In this document: piece after piece, positions 1 through 5,169 of the stretch
How positions within the stretch are numbered: position 1 is the first letter of the stretch
Layout: the number at the start of each line of letters is the position of its first letter
Assembly (NCBI GenBank): GCA_013375385.1
Contig: JABXJY010000195.1
Span: 1 to 5,169, forward strand
DNA: 5,169 nt
Direction: 5' to 3'
Source: Desulfobacterales bacterium
GTDB taxonomy: Bacteria; Desulfobacterota; DSM-4660; Desulfatiglandales; B25-G16
Program-made: the position numbers and the translations under genes
Notes under the pieces: generated by a model
The model's database searches: none
What the model saw: the letters and a program-made list of their open reading frames with translations, nothing else
Told to the model about the DNA's origin: nothing

Positions 1-5
1 GAGGC

Positions 6-35
6 AGTATAGGGGGAATCGGACTTCTGTGTCAA
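6..35 (-). promoter_or_regulatory. Sigma70-type promoter reading left out of the window
   Basis: On the minus strand TTGACA (35 to 30, 6 of 6 to consensus) is followed after 18 bases by TATACT (11 to 6, 5 of 6). Transcription would start at or just beyond the left edge, so the promoter would serve a gene outside the window that lies downstream of the ATPase on the same strand. This is the best promoter match I found in the window. It implies that the left-hand gene has its own promoter and does not depend only on read-through from the ATPase. Confidence 0.6.
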
Positions 36-48
36 CGAAAAAGAAGTC
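22..48. repeat. Inverted repeat flanking the -35 box (possible operator)
   Basis: GACTTCT (22-28) and AGAAGTC (42-48) are perfect 7-base inverted arms separated by 13 bases. The -35 hexamer of the leftward promoter lies between them. The arm centres are 20 bases apart, about two helical turns, which is the geometry expected for a dimeric regulator binding one DNA face. A regulatory role is inference; a 7-base inverted repeat can also occur by chance. Confidence 0.35.
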
Positions 49-112
49 ACAACATATGGCGTTTGAGGTTGTTCTTTTTTCACAAGTTCATAGTAGAGGA
101 ATTTCCTTTTTC

Positions 113-213
113 GACGCAGATGAACGCAGATTATGAGGATTTTCAAATTTATGAATAATGATGTTATCTGTGTTTATCCGCCAGAGGCGGATAAATCTGC
201 GAAAATCTGCGTC
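113..213. repeat. Compound palindromic intergenic repeat
   Basis: Two 20-base outer arms (113-132 and 194-213) are inverted repeats of each other at 17 of 20 positions; the three mismatches are adjacent. Each arm holds two copies of CGCAGAT (or its complement ATCTGCG) exactly 10 bases apart: 115 and 125 on the left, 195 and 205 on the right. A variant copy, ATCTGTG, lies at 166-172. Inside is a perfect 10-base hairpin, TTTATCCGCC (173-182), loop AGA, GGCGGATAAA (186-195), whose right stem overlaps the right outer arm by two bases. From memory, similar CGCAGAT-rich palindromes are dispersed between genes in many environmental bacterial genomes, so this is probably one copy of a REP- or MITE-like family. 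It is not a clear terminator because no T-run follows on either strand. Confidence 0.7.
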
Positions 214-250
214 CTAATTTATGGCAAAGAGGATGGAGTCAAAGTACCGT

Positions 251-2548
251 CTATTTGATACAGACCCTTCTGACCTGCTGGAGATCGGTAATTCCAAGAA
301 GAACCTTTCTGATCCCGTCCTGCATGAGGGTTGTCATCCCATCCTTTACGGCCTGATCCCTCAACTTCTCCATCTTGGCTTTGCTCTGGATCAGGGATTT
401 CATTTCATCCGTGCCATCAAGAATTTCGACGATGGCGGTTCGACCCTTATACCCTGTATTGTTGCACTGATCACATCCATTGGCCCTGTAGAGGGTCAGA
501 TCATCTGTGTATGGAACTCCCAGTGCATCAAAAATCCCATCATAAGCCCGAACAAAATTATCGTATTCCTCACGGGTCGGGTGATGGGGTTCTTTGCAGG
601 ACTTGCAGAGGGTTCTGACAAGACGCTGTGCCAGGACACCGAGAAGGGCATCGGCAAAATTGAAGGGATCCATGCCCATGTCCAGGAGCCTGGTGATGGT
701 CTCTGGGGCGCTGTTGGTGTGGAGGGTGCTGAAGACTAGATGGCCTGTCAGGGACGCCTCTATGCCAGTGGCTACAGTCTCATGGTCTCTCATTTCCCCC
801 ACCATGATCACATCCGGGTCGGCCCTCAGGAAAGAGCGCATGGCTGCGGCGAAATCAAAACCTATTTTAGGCTGTACCTGGACCTGACGCAGGCCTCTCT
901 GCGTGATCTCAACTGGATCTTCGGCCGTCCAGATCTTGGTCCCCGGTTGGTTGATATGGGCCAGTGCCGAATGTAGGGTGGTGGTCTTACCACTTCCCGT
1001 GGGTCCCACAACTAGGACGATGCCGTACGGTTTGGTGATCATGCTGAGCAAGAGGTTGTAATCTCTTTCACTCATCCCCATGGCATCAAGGGGAATCGGT
1101 TCCCCAGCTGCCAGAATACGCATGACTACGTCCTCTTCCCCTCCCACCGTAGGGATTGTGGCCACCCTGAGTTCCATATCAAAGGGAGCGAATTTCTTGA
1201 ATTTTATCTTACCGTCCTGTGGCTTTCTGCGTTCAGAGATGTCCAGATCGGACATGATTTTTATCCTTGAGGTCACAGCTCGCCTATAATGGTAAGGGAC
1301 TGTCTGGTATTTCTGGCACACGCCGTCAATCCGAAACCTGATTTCGGCCCCCAGTTTACCCGGATAGGGTTCGATATGAATATCTGAGCAATTCTTCTTG
1401 TAGCCGTCGGTAATTATCTTGTTGACGAGCTGAACGATGGCACTGTCGTCTTCCGTCAGCATTTGAGCAGCGTCCTCCGCCTCCTCTTCATCTCCCGTAT
1501 CCAATTTACCGAGGATGTCGTCTATAGACCCGTCATCCTGAACCTGTGGTGTTCCGTAGAAATAATCCAGGAATTGTAAAATATCCTCCTTCAGGCCCAC
1601 GGCAAACTCGTAGTTCTCTGCACGGATCAAGGATTTTACACTATCAATCTTGTCCAGTCGCTGGGGATTGTCTATAAGGATTTTGACTTTACCGTCTTCC
1701 CTGGCCAGAGGGACCCAGAGATTGTTCTTAAGGTATACCTGTTTCAATTTGGTCAAGAGGTCCCCGGGGATAGGATAATTATTATCAAAAGGGACATATT
1801 CACAGTTGTAATACTCTGCAAGGGACCGACCGACCTCCCCTTTCTTGACCTTCATCTCGTCTATGAGGATGGTTTCGATTGAGGTTTTCTGGTCCCGAGC
1901 CATCGCGATGGCCCTCTCCAGTTCTTTATCGGTTATGATGCTGTTGGTGATAAGATAGTCAAATTTTGTACGTTTCTTCCCTTTCTTGCTCAGTTTTTGA
2001 TGATTGAAAAAGGCAATACCCAGAATCTTTGCCATCTCTATTGCGGAATTCTGGTCTTCGAGAGTGAATCTGTCGCCATTTTTTTTGTTGATAAGCTGGA
2101 AGACCCCTATGAGGTATTTCTTGAAAAAAATGGGGACAGTCAAGATCTGCTTTGTGATATAGCCGGATTCTTCATCCCAGCTCTTGTCAAAAGCGAGATC
2201 CTTGTTAATCATGGTCAATTCATGTCGGTCGTAGGCATTGGCGATGTTGGTTATTTGTGCAGTATTGGCTGTAAAGCCAGCAATACTTTTGTTGTTAATG
2301 GGGACGCGGATTTCGTTGGGGAAATCCCCTGCCGTAAAGCGCGAATAAATCTCTTTGGTTTTGCTATCCACCACATAGATGGTGTTTCGATCGGCATCAA
2401 ACAAACCGAGGATTTGGTTCTTAAGGTTAATGAGGATCTCGTTAATATTCTTCGCTGAGTGAATCTGGTTGGCTATATCATTGAGCGCCTTGTAATAGAC
2501 CAGCCTTTCCTTTTCCTGATGTATGCCTTTATCTAACCCCTTATCCAT
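251..2548 (-). CDS. GAF-domain PilB/GspE-type secretion ATPase
   Basis: This 765-residue cytoplasmic hexameric ATPase would drive type IV pilus extension or type II secretion. A GAF domain spans about residues 20-185. A T2SSE_N/MshEN-like region follows at about 190-330, then an acidic linker at 336-360. The N2 domain (about 366-480) contains CSDIHIEP. The ATPase core has Walker A GPTGSGKTT (515-523), an Asp box with TAEDP (541-545), Walker B DVIMVGEMRD with catalytic Glu585 (579-588), and a His box (601-612, His603 and His610). A zinc-binding tetracysteine pair follows (Cys648/651 and Cys692/695). PilB and GspE proteins usually have about 500-570 residues; the excess is the GAF domain. The start is fixed by AGGAGGT (2560-2554) five bases upstream and by an in-frame TAA two codons upstream. 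PilB, GspE and MshE cannot be separated here because no other machine gene is present. The family call is secure; the pathway is not. Confidence 0.93.
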   Translation of the reverse strand: MDKGLDKGIHQEKERLVYYKALNDIANQIHSAKNINEILINLKNQILGLFDADRNTIYVVDSKTKEIYSRFTAGDFPNEIRVPINNKSIAGFTANTAQITNIANAYDRHELTMINKDLAFDKSWDEESGYITKQILTVPIFFKKYLIGVFQLINKKNGDRFTLEDQNSAIEMAKILGIAFFNHQKLSKKGKKRTKFDYLITNSIITDKELERAIAMARDQKTSIETILIDEMKVKKGEVGRSLAEYYNCEYVPFDNNYPIPGDLLTKLKQVYLKNNLWVPLAREDGKVKILIDNPQRLDKIDSVKSLIRAENYEFAVGLKEDILQFLDYFYGTPQVQDDGSIDDILGKLDTGDEEEAEDAAQMLTEDDSAIVQLVNKIITDGYKKNCSDIHIEPYPGKLGAEIRFRIDGVCQKYQTVPYHYRRAVTSRIKIMSDLDISERRKPQDGKIKFKKFAPFDMELRVATIPTVGGEEDVVMRILAAGEPIPLDAMGMSERDYNLLLSMITKPYGIVLVVGPTGSGKTTTLHSALAHINQPGTKIWTAEDPVEITQRGLRQVQVQPKIGFDFAAAMRSFLRADPDVIMVGEMRDHETVATGIEASLTGHLVFSTLHTNSAPETITRLLDMGMDPFNFADALLGVLAQRLVRTLCKSCKEPHHPTREEYDNFVRAYDGIFDALGVPYTDDLTLYRANGCDQCNNTGYKGRTAIVEILDGTDEMKSLIQSKAKMEKLRDQAVKDGMTTLMQDGIRKVLLGITDLQQVRRVCIK

Positions 2549-2553
2549 CTCTT

Positions 2554-2560
2554 ACCTCCT
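2554..2560 (-). promoter_or_regulatory. Ribosome binding site of the ATPase gene
   Basis: AGGAGGT on the minus strand matches the anti-Shine-Dalgarno consensus and lies five bases before the ATG at 2548. Together with the in-frame stop just upstream, it settles the start codon. Confidence 0.9.
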
Positions 2561-2589
2561 GTTAGCCACATTACCCGTGTAGAGCAGGG

Positions 2590-2739
2590 TCATAAGAACA
2601 AAAGGTCTGTAGTCGTCATTTCCCTTTCTATGTCCTCCGGAGAGATGCCCACTCCCGTACCAGAAACCCCTATTATGACAGAATCAAGATTGGTCTCCGC
2701 GTGAACGGTAGCATGGAATGGCCTCAATTCGCGATGCGG
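2590..2739 (-). pseudogene. Relic of a histidine kinase ATP-binding domain
   Basis: A minus-strand frame, open from just after a TAG to a TGA at 2592-2590, encodes 49 residues. Its middle, ending VIIGVSGTGVGISPEDIER (residues encoded at about 2679-2623), matches the usual sensor-kinase HATPase_c G1 box, normally V-x-V-x-D-T-G-V-G-I-x-P-E-D. The run of beta strand, TGVGI and PEDIER is hard to explain by chance. The conserved Asp before TGVGI, which contacts the adenine, is Gly here. The N box, the following F box and the dimerisation helices are absent, and there is no plausible start or ribosome binding site. I infer a decayed fragment left by a lost or rearranged kinase gene, now lying in the ATPase leader. 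Chance similarity remains possible because the match is only about 30 residues. Confidence 0.5.
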
Positions 2740-2774
2740 CTATGTTTCGATTTGCTTTGCTTTCCTCAAAAGGG

Positions 2775-2804
2775 ATTATACAATAAATAGCTATGGATTT
2801 TCAT
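2775..2804 (-). promoter_or_regulatory. Possible promoter for the ATPase gene
   Basis: On the minus strand a perfect TATAAT (2780 to 2775) is preceded after 18 bases by ATGAAA (2804 to 2799), 4 of 6 to the -35 consensus, in an AT-rich patch that stands out from its surroundings. Transcription would start near 2768, giving a leader of about 220 bases that runs through the kinase relic. The -35 match is weak, so this is a candidate only. Confidence 0.35.
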
Positions 2805-2939
2805 TAAGATTGTCCCATTTATTGGCAGCGCAAGCCACATATGCCTCACGATACTCCAGACTCGGTAGCTCTGCCGTGTCTCTCCGAGTTTTAGATCCCT
2901 CAATGGTGAACGTCGATTTCAGCGAATTGCTAACATGGG

Positions 2940-4055
2940 TTAATCCTCGCCATCCAATACTGTGTGAACAAAGCGCGCTACCTGTTCTGCCCCATTGGGA
3001 CCGCTTCGCTGGATCCGCGGTAAGGCCAGGAGGTCTTGAAGATGTGATATCCAGGTGCCGGCCTGAAATTCTATTTCTTCAATAGCAATACCGGGCATCT
3101 CCTTTTCGACATAGGCAGCCAATATTTCCGATTCCGGAAATGACGGTCGTGAGATGTAGCCAAAAGGCACACCTGTATGGTAAACCTCAGCAAGGGTACC
3201 ATAGCCAAGTTTGCCGACGACCGCGTCACAGGCATTGATCAGATCGGGATGAAAGAAATTGGAATGATGGGGCAAGAGCACCAAATTGTCACGAAGCTCC
3301 ATTGCTTGACTACCACCCGGTACCACAAAATGCACGTCACGTTGATTTGCCAGTTCCTCTAAGAAAGTATAGTGCTGTTGTATTCCTCCCATAGTAATCA
3401 GCACGACCTTGCTCCCGCACGGTAGCCCTAATTCTTTCCGGATTTGGCTGGCAGGCGTTCTAACCTTCCTACTAACCGGTAAGGTAGTGAGATCGGCTAC
3501 ACGGTAGCGGCACACAGGCTCTATTTGAACGTGATGGTCCGCTGCATCGAAAAGGCTCCGTAGATAGACGCCGTGTTTCTCTATCTGTACGTCGTAGCCT
3601 GCGTATTCCTGATAGATCCAATCCCAGGTAAAGTTCTCGACCAATACTGAAGGAATGTCAGCTTCTTTGGCTACCGAGATTCCCATTGGAGCAATATCAC
3701 AGATGATGAGCTCACATCTTGATCTCTTTATCAGCTGGCTCAGGCTGGAGATCCGAGAATGATCAAAGGGTAGGAAATCGTTTAGGTATTGCAGTGTTTT
3801 GTTAAGGTCTTCCCGCAACGGTGTCTTTTGTATGAGTCCGATATCTGTTAGCAAAGAATGATAGGTGAAAGGCCCGGAGAGGGAACTCTGGAAAAACCAG
3901 GAAGGCACCGTGGTAAAGATCTCAAATCGGATCGAGGAATCAATTGAGTGAAGGGCAGCCATTATGCCGGCTGCCCGAGCTGCATGACCAAAACCGTGTG
4001 GTGAAATAAACCAGGCAACCCGATGTTTGACTAACGTGTGGCTGGACTGTGACAT
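2940..4055 (-). CDS. GT-B glycosyltransferase, MurG/arabinokinase-N-terminus-like
   Basis: This 371-residue protein has the two Rossmann-like halves of a GT-B glycosyltransferase and no signal peptide or membrane segment. The first half opens with a beta strand and the loop SPHGFGHAAR (18-27). It then has CDIAPMG (119-125) followed by a hydrophobic strand and ENFTWDWIYQEYAGY (140-154). The second half begins near RKELGL (206-211) and contains VVLITMGG (217-224), HHSNFFHPDLINACDAVVGKLG (first residue 263) and GYGTLAE (284-290), the usual nucleotide-sugar-binding loop. From memory, this order closely resembles the N-terminal module of plant L-arabinokinase and related bacterial proteins. Donor and acceptor cannot be told from sequence. 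ATG 4055 is the only reasonable start: an in-frame TGA lies 18 bases upstream and no other start codon precedes the first strand. Its Shine-Dalgarno is poor (GAACAGAAAAAG), unlike both neighbours. Confidence 0.85.
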   Translation of the reverse strand: MSQSSHTLVKHRVAWFISPHGFGHAARAAGIMAALHSIDSSIRFEIFTTVPSWFFQSSLSGPFTYHSLLTDIGLIQKTPLREDLNKTLQYLNDFLPFDHSRISSLSQLIKRSRCELIICDIAPMGISVAKEADIPSVLVENFTWDWIYQEYAGYDVQIEKHGVYLRSLFDAADHHVQIEPVCRYRVADLTTLPVSRKVRTPASQIRKELGLPCGSKVVLITMGGIQQHYTFLEELANQRDVHFVVPGGSQAMELRDNLVLLPHHSNFFHPDLINACDAVVGKLGYGTLAEVYHTGVPFGYISRPSFPESEILAAYVEKEMPGIAIEEIEFQAGTWISHLQDLLALPRIQRSGPNGAEQVARFVHTVLDGED

Positions 4056-4103
4056 CTTTTTCTGTTCTGGTCATTCCATTTTCAAAACTAAGTCCCTCGA
4101 TTC

Positions 4104-4125
4104 ATAAATACGGTAACGTATTTAT
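4104..4125. repeat. AT-rich inverted repeat upstream of the glycosyltransferase
   Basis: ATAAATACG (4104-4112) and CGTATTTAT (4117-4125) are perfect 9-base inverted arms around GTAA. The element lies 49 bases upstream of the glycosyltransferase start. It could be an operator or a hairpin in that gene's leader. It does not look like a terminator, since no gene ends nearby. Confidence 0.5.
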
Positions 4126-4153
4126 TTCCTTGGGATTAAGTGCTGAGTGAGCC

Positions 4154-4178
4154 CTTCGGTCTGAGCTCAAGGTCGAAG
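4154..4178. repeat. Hairpin with CTTCGG/CGAAG arms, possible dispersed repeat
   Basis: CTTCGGTCT (4154-4162) and AGGTCGAAG (4170-4178) form a nine-pair stem with two G-T wobbles around the loop GAGCTCA; TGAGCTCA at 4162-4169 is itself a palindrome. From memory, sequences built on CTTCGA and GAGCTCA are frequent dispersed intergenic repeats in environmental bacterial genomes, and this may be a diverged copy. That identity is inference. Confidence 0.4.
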
Positions 4179-4411
4179 ACATTTGTTTAAATATTTCTCG
4201 TTTAGATACGTGACTATATTTGCGAATCGAAGCACTAAGTTGAAAAGGCCTCGCCGAATGCATCGGGACCCATCAAATGGGGCGGACTCAAAAGGTGAAG
4301 ATGTTGTCGCCCAGAGCGCTTATACATCAATGAGCTAGGGATTGTCAATCTTCCATGCCGATGGCACAAACTACACAGCGTATAGATGACTATTCGGCTC
4401 TCCTAAGGTTG

Positions 4412-4440
4412 TTGCAAACGTAATCTCATCGAAGTATAGG
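4412..4440 (+). promoter_or_regulatory. Weak promoter candidate for the ROK kinase
   Basis: TTGCAA (4412-4417) and TATAGG (4435-4440) are separated by exactly 17 bases, each 4 of 6 to the sigma70 consensus. Transcription would begin near 4447, giving a leader of about 85 bases. The extended -10 candidate further downstream competes with it. Confidence 0.3.
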
Positions 4441-4467
4441 TAATATGGAGCGATCAATGTTCATGAC

Positions 4468-4497
4468 TGGGCATAAGGGATGTCAATATGGTACTAT
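4468..4497 (+). promoter_or_regulatory. Alternative extended -10 promoter for the ROK kinase
   Basis: TGGTACTAT (4489-4497) fits an extended -10 (TG, one base, then TACTAT, 4 of 6). TGGGCA (4468-4473) lies 18 bases upstream as a 4-of-6 -35. Transcription would start near 4504, leaving a short leader that includes the ribosome binding site. Confidence 0.25.
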
Positions 4498-4520
4498 TTT
4501 TTAAGAGGTAGAATGTGTGC

Positions 4521-4527
4521 AGGAGGT
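4521..4527 (+). promoter_or_regulatory. Ribosome binding site of the ROK kinase gene
   Basis: AGGAGGT lies four bases before the ATG at 4532. An in-frame TAA directly precedes that ATG (4529-4531), so no earlier start is possible. Confidence 0.9.
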
Positions 4528-4531
4528 CTAA

Positions 4532-5169
4532 ATGGAAGGACAGTGTATAGGGATTGACATGGGAGGAACAAACATACGCCTTGGGCTGGTTAATAAAGAG
4601 GGTGAGGTAGGTGATTTACTATATCTTTCCACAAAGGAGTACTCCTCCTGGGCTGATTTTTTGACCAAGCTGACATCTGTGATCAAGGAGATGCACCTTG
4701 ACAGGATAAAGGCCCTTGGGGTAGCTGTGGCAGGCGGGGTTTTGATCTCAAGAGGAGTAATGTCATATTCTCCCCATGTCAGGTGGATGGACGGGCAGCC
4801 TGTCAGAAAAGACCTTTCTAAAGCCACCGGTCTGCCTGTTTTCTTAGAGAATGATGCCAATGCAGTCGCTTACGGTGAATGGATGTATGGGGCTGGAGGA
4901 GGGTTTTCTTCAGTCATCTGTCTAACATTGGGCAGCGGGGTTGGCGGTGGCATTATTCTTGACAAGGACCTTTATCGAGGGGAACACGGCCTTGGCGGTG
5001 AGATCGGGCATATGTGCGTTCAACCTAATGGGAGGCTCTGTAGATGCGGAAAAAAAGGGTGTCTTGAGGCATATTCATCTGCTTCTGCCCTTTCGGCGAT
5101 CTATGGAGAAAGGAACCAGAATGGGGAGGCTGATTATCAGCTCAATACGATCCAGATATATGAGAGGGC
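4532..5169 (+). CDS. ROK-family sugar kinase, 3' end cut by the window
   Basis: The first 212 codons of a ROK kinase, which phosphorylates a hexose or amino sugar such as glucose, mannose or N-acetyl sugars with ATP in the cytoplasm. The ATP phosphate loop DMGGTN is at residues 9-14. The catalytic base is Asp108 in ENDANA (106-111). The second phosphate motif is TLGSGVGGG (132-140). The ROK signature follows as GGEIGH (155-160), then CRCGKKGCLE (170-179); His160, Cys170, Cys172 and Cys177 form the expected zinc site. All catalytic residues seen are intact, so the enzyme is probably active. There is no N-terminal helix-turn-helix, so this is a kinase and not a NagC/XylR-type repressor. Family members have about 290-320 residues, so roughly two thirds is present. 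The start is secured by AGGAGGT and a stop codon directly upstream. The sugar substrate cannot be assigned. The gene diverges from the glycosyltransferase. Confidence 0.93.
   Translation, partial: MEGQCIGIDMGGTNIRLGLVNKEGEVGDLLYLSTKEYSSWADFLTKLTSVIKEMHLDRIKALGVAVAGGVLISRGVMSYSPHVRWMDGQPVRKDLSKATGLPVFLENDANAVAYGEWMYGAGGGFSSVICLTLGSGVGGGIILDKDLYRGEHGLGGEIGHMCVQPNGRLCRCGKKGCLEAYSSASALSAIYGERNQNGEADYQLNTIQIYER

Larger units (their letters stand above)
1..250. other. Intergenic region downstream of the ATPase gene
   Basis: No convincing gene is visible. Two plus-strand frames are open from the left edge to about 135 and 155, but they have no start context and end inside a palindromic repeat, so I read them as chance. 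The region holds a leftward promoter candidate (6-35) with a flanking inverted repeat (22-48) and a compound palindromic element (113-213). No hairpin followed by a T-run is present downstream of the ATPase stop on the minus strand, so no intrinsic terminator can be called for that gene. Confidence 0.7.
2549..2939. other. Intergenic leader between glycosyltransferase and ATPase
   Basis: This 391-base gap separates two genes on the same (minus) strand. It contains the ATPase ribosome binding site, a possible promoter with a perfect TATAAT (2775-2780), and a short relic frame with a histidine-kinase motif (2590-2739). A 6-base inverted repeat with an 18-base loop (2860-2889) follows the glycosyltransferase stop but has no T-run, so I do not call a terminator. 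Nothing else readable was found. The length of the gap argues against tight co-transcription of the two genes. Confidence 0.65.
4056..4531. other. Divergent intergenic region between glycosyltransferase and ROK kinase
   Basis: This 476-base region separates divergently transcribed genes and must hold promoters for both. It contains an AT-rich inverted repeat (4104-4125), a hairpin (4154-4178), an 11-base palindrome GATTGTCAATC (4340-4350), a 5-base hairpin CCCAT-CAA-ATGGG (4269-4281) and weak plus-strand promoter candidates (4412-4440, 4468-4497). A plus-strand frame is open from about 4163 to a TAG near 4337, but it has no ribosome binding site and no recognisable protein character. For the glycosyltransferase I found only an isolated TATAGT (4218 to 4213, minus) without a matching -35. 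Confidence 0.6.

Noticed and set aside
1..155. Plus-strand frames open from the left edge as the end of a partial gene
   Set aside because: Two frames are open at once, both end within repeat sequence, and a strong opposite-strand promoter covers the same bases.
173..195. 10-base hairpin as intrinsic terminator of the ATPase gene
   Set aside because: The stem is strong, but no T-rich tract follows on the minus strand, and the hairpin is better explained as the core of the compound repeat.
221..739. Plus-strand 172-codon open frame antisense to the ATPase 3' end
   Set aside because: It lies almost entirely opposite the zinc-binding and C-terminal part of a clear ATPase gene, begins at the edge of a repeat and has no domain character of its own.
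1997..2458. Plus-strand 153-codon open frame antisense to the GAF domain
   Set aside because: The GAF domain on the minus strand has recognisable motifs and a strong start; the plus-strand frame has no ribosome binding site or family signature.
2860..2889. ACTCGG...CCGAGT inverted repeat as terminator of the glycosyltransferase gene
   Set aside because: The stem is only 6 bases with an 18-base loop, and no T-run follows on the minus strand.
2810..3085. Plus-strand 91-codon open frame across the glycosyltransferase 3' end
   Set aside because: It overlaps the conserved C-terminal region of the glycosyltransferase in antisense and has no recognisable product.
4163..4337. Plus-strand open frame of about 57 codons in the divergent intergenic region
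   Set aside because: It has no Shine-Dalgarno, no convincing start and an arbitrary-looking basic peptide, and it begins inside a hairpin repeat.
4056..4531. CRISPR array, tRNA or riboswitch in the divergent region
   Set aside because: No regularly spaced direct repeats, no cloverleaf with a TTC-arm consensus, and no riboswitch core that I could recognise.
4528..4860. Minus-strand 110-codon open frame opposite the ROK kinase
   Set aside because: It mirrors the sequence coding for the ROK phosphate loop and catalytic Asp, which is clearly real on the plus strand.

Overview
The window looks like chromosome of a Gram-negative bacterium, most plausibly a Desulfobacterota (deltaproteobacterial) or similar environmental lineage. 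This placement is an inference from the GAF-fused PilB/GspE-type ATPase, the moderate GC content and the palindromic intergenic repeats; no rRNA or other marker is present to prove it.

Layout from left to right. Positions 1-250 hold no gene. They carry a near-consensus sigma70-type promoter pointing left out of the window and a compound palindromic repeat at 113-213. Positions 251-2548 (minus) encode a 765-residue secretion/pilus assembly ATPase with an N-terminal GAF domain. Positions 2549-2939 form a leader with a strong ribosome binding site, a possible promoter, and a short relic frame that reads like the ATP-binding G1 box of a sensor histidine kinase. Positions 2940-4055 (minus) encode a 371-residue GT-B fold, MurG/arabinokinase-N-terminus-like glycosyltransferase. 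Positions 4056-4531 are a divergent intergenic region with two hairpin-forming inverted repeats and weak promoter candidates. Positions 4532-5169 (plus) are the first 212 codons of a ROK-family sugar kinase that runs off the right edge.

Functional reading. The ATPase would power a type IV pilus or type II secretion machine and appears to be an orphan here, with no pilin, platform protein or secretin gene beside it. Its GAF domain suggests control by a small ligand. The glycosyltransferase and the ROK kinase are divergently transcribed and could belong to one sugar-related process, but nothing in the sequence links their substrates. The best leads are the GAF-ATPase fusion with a nearly complete NKFDE signature, the glycosyltransferase/kinase neighbourhood, the histidine-kinase relic in the ATPase leader, and the ten-base-phased repeat at 113-213. 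I do not see a clearly new multi-gene system in this window.
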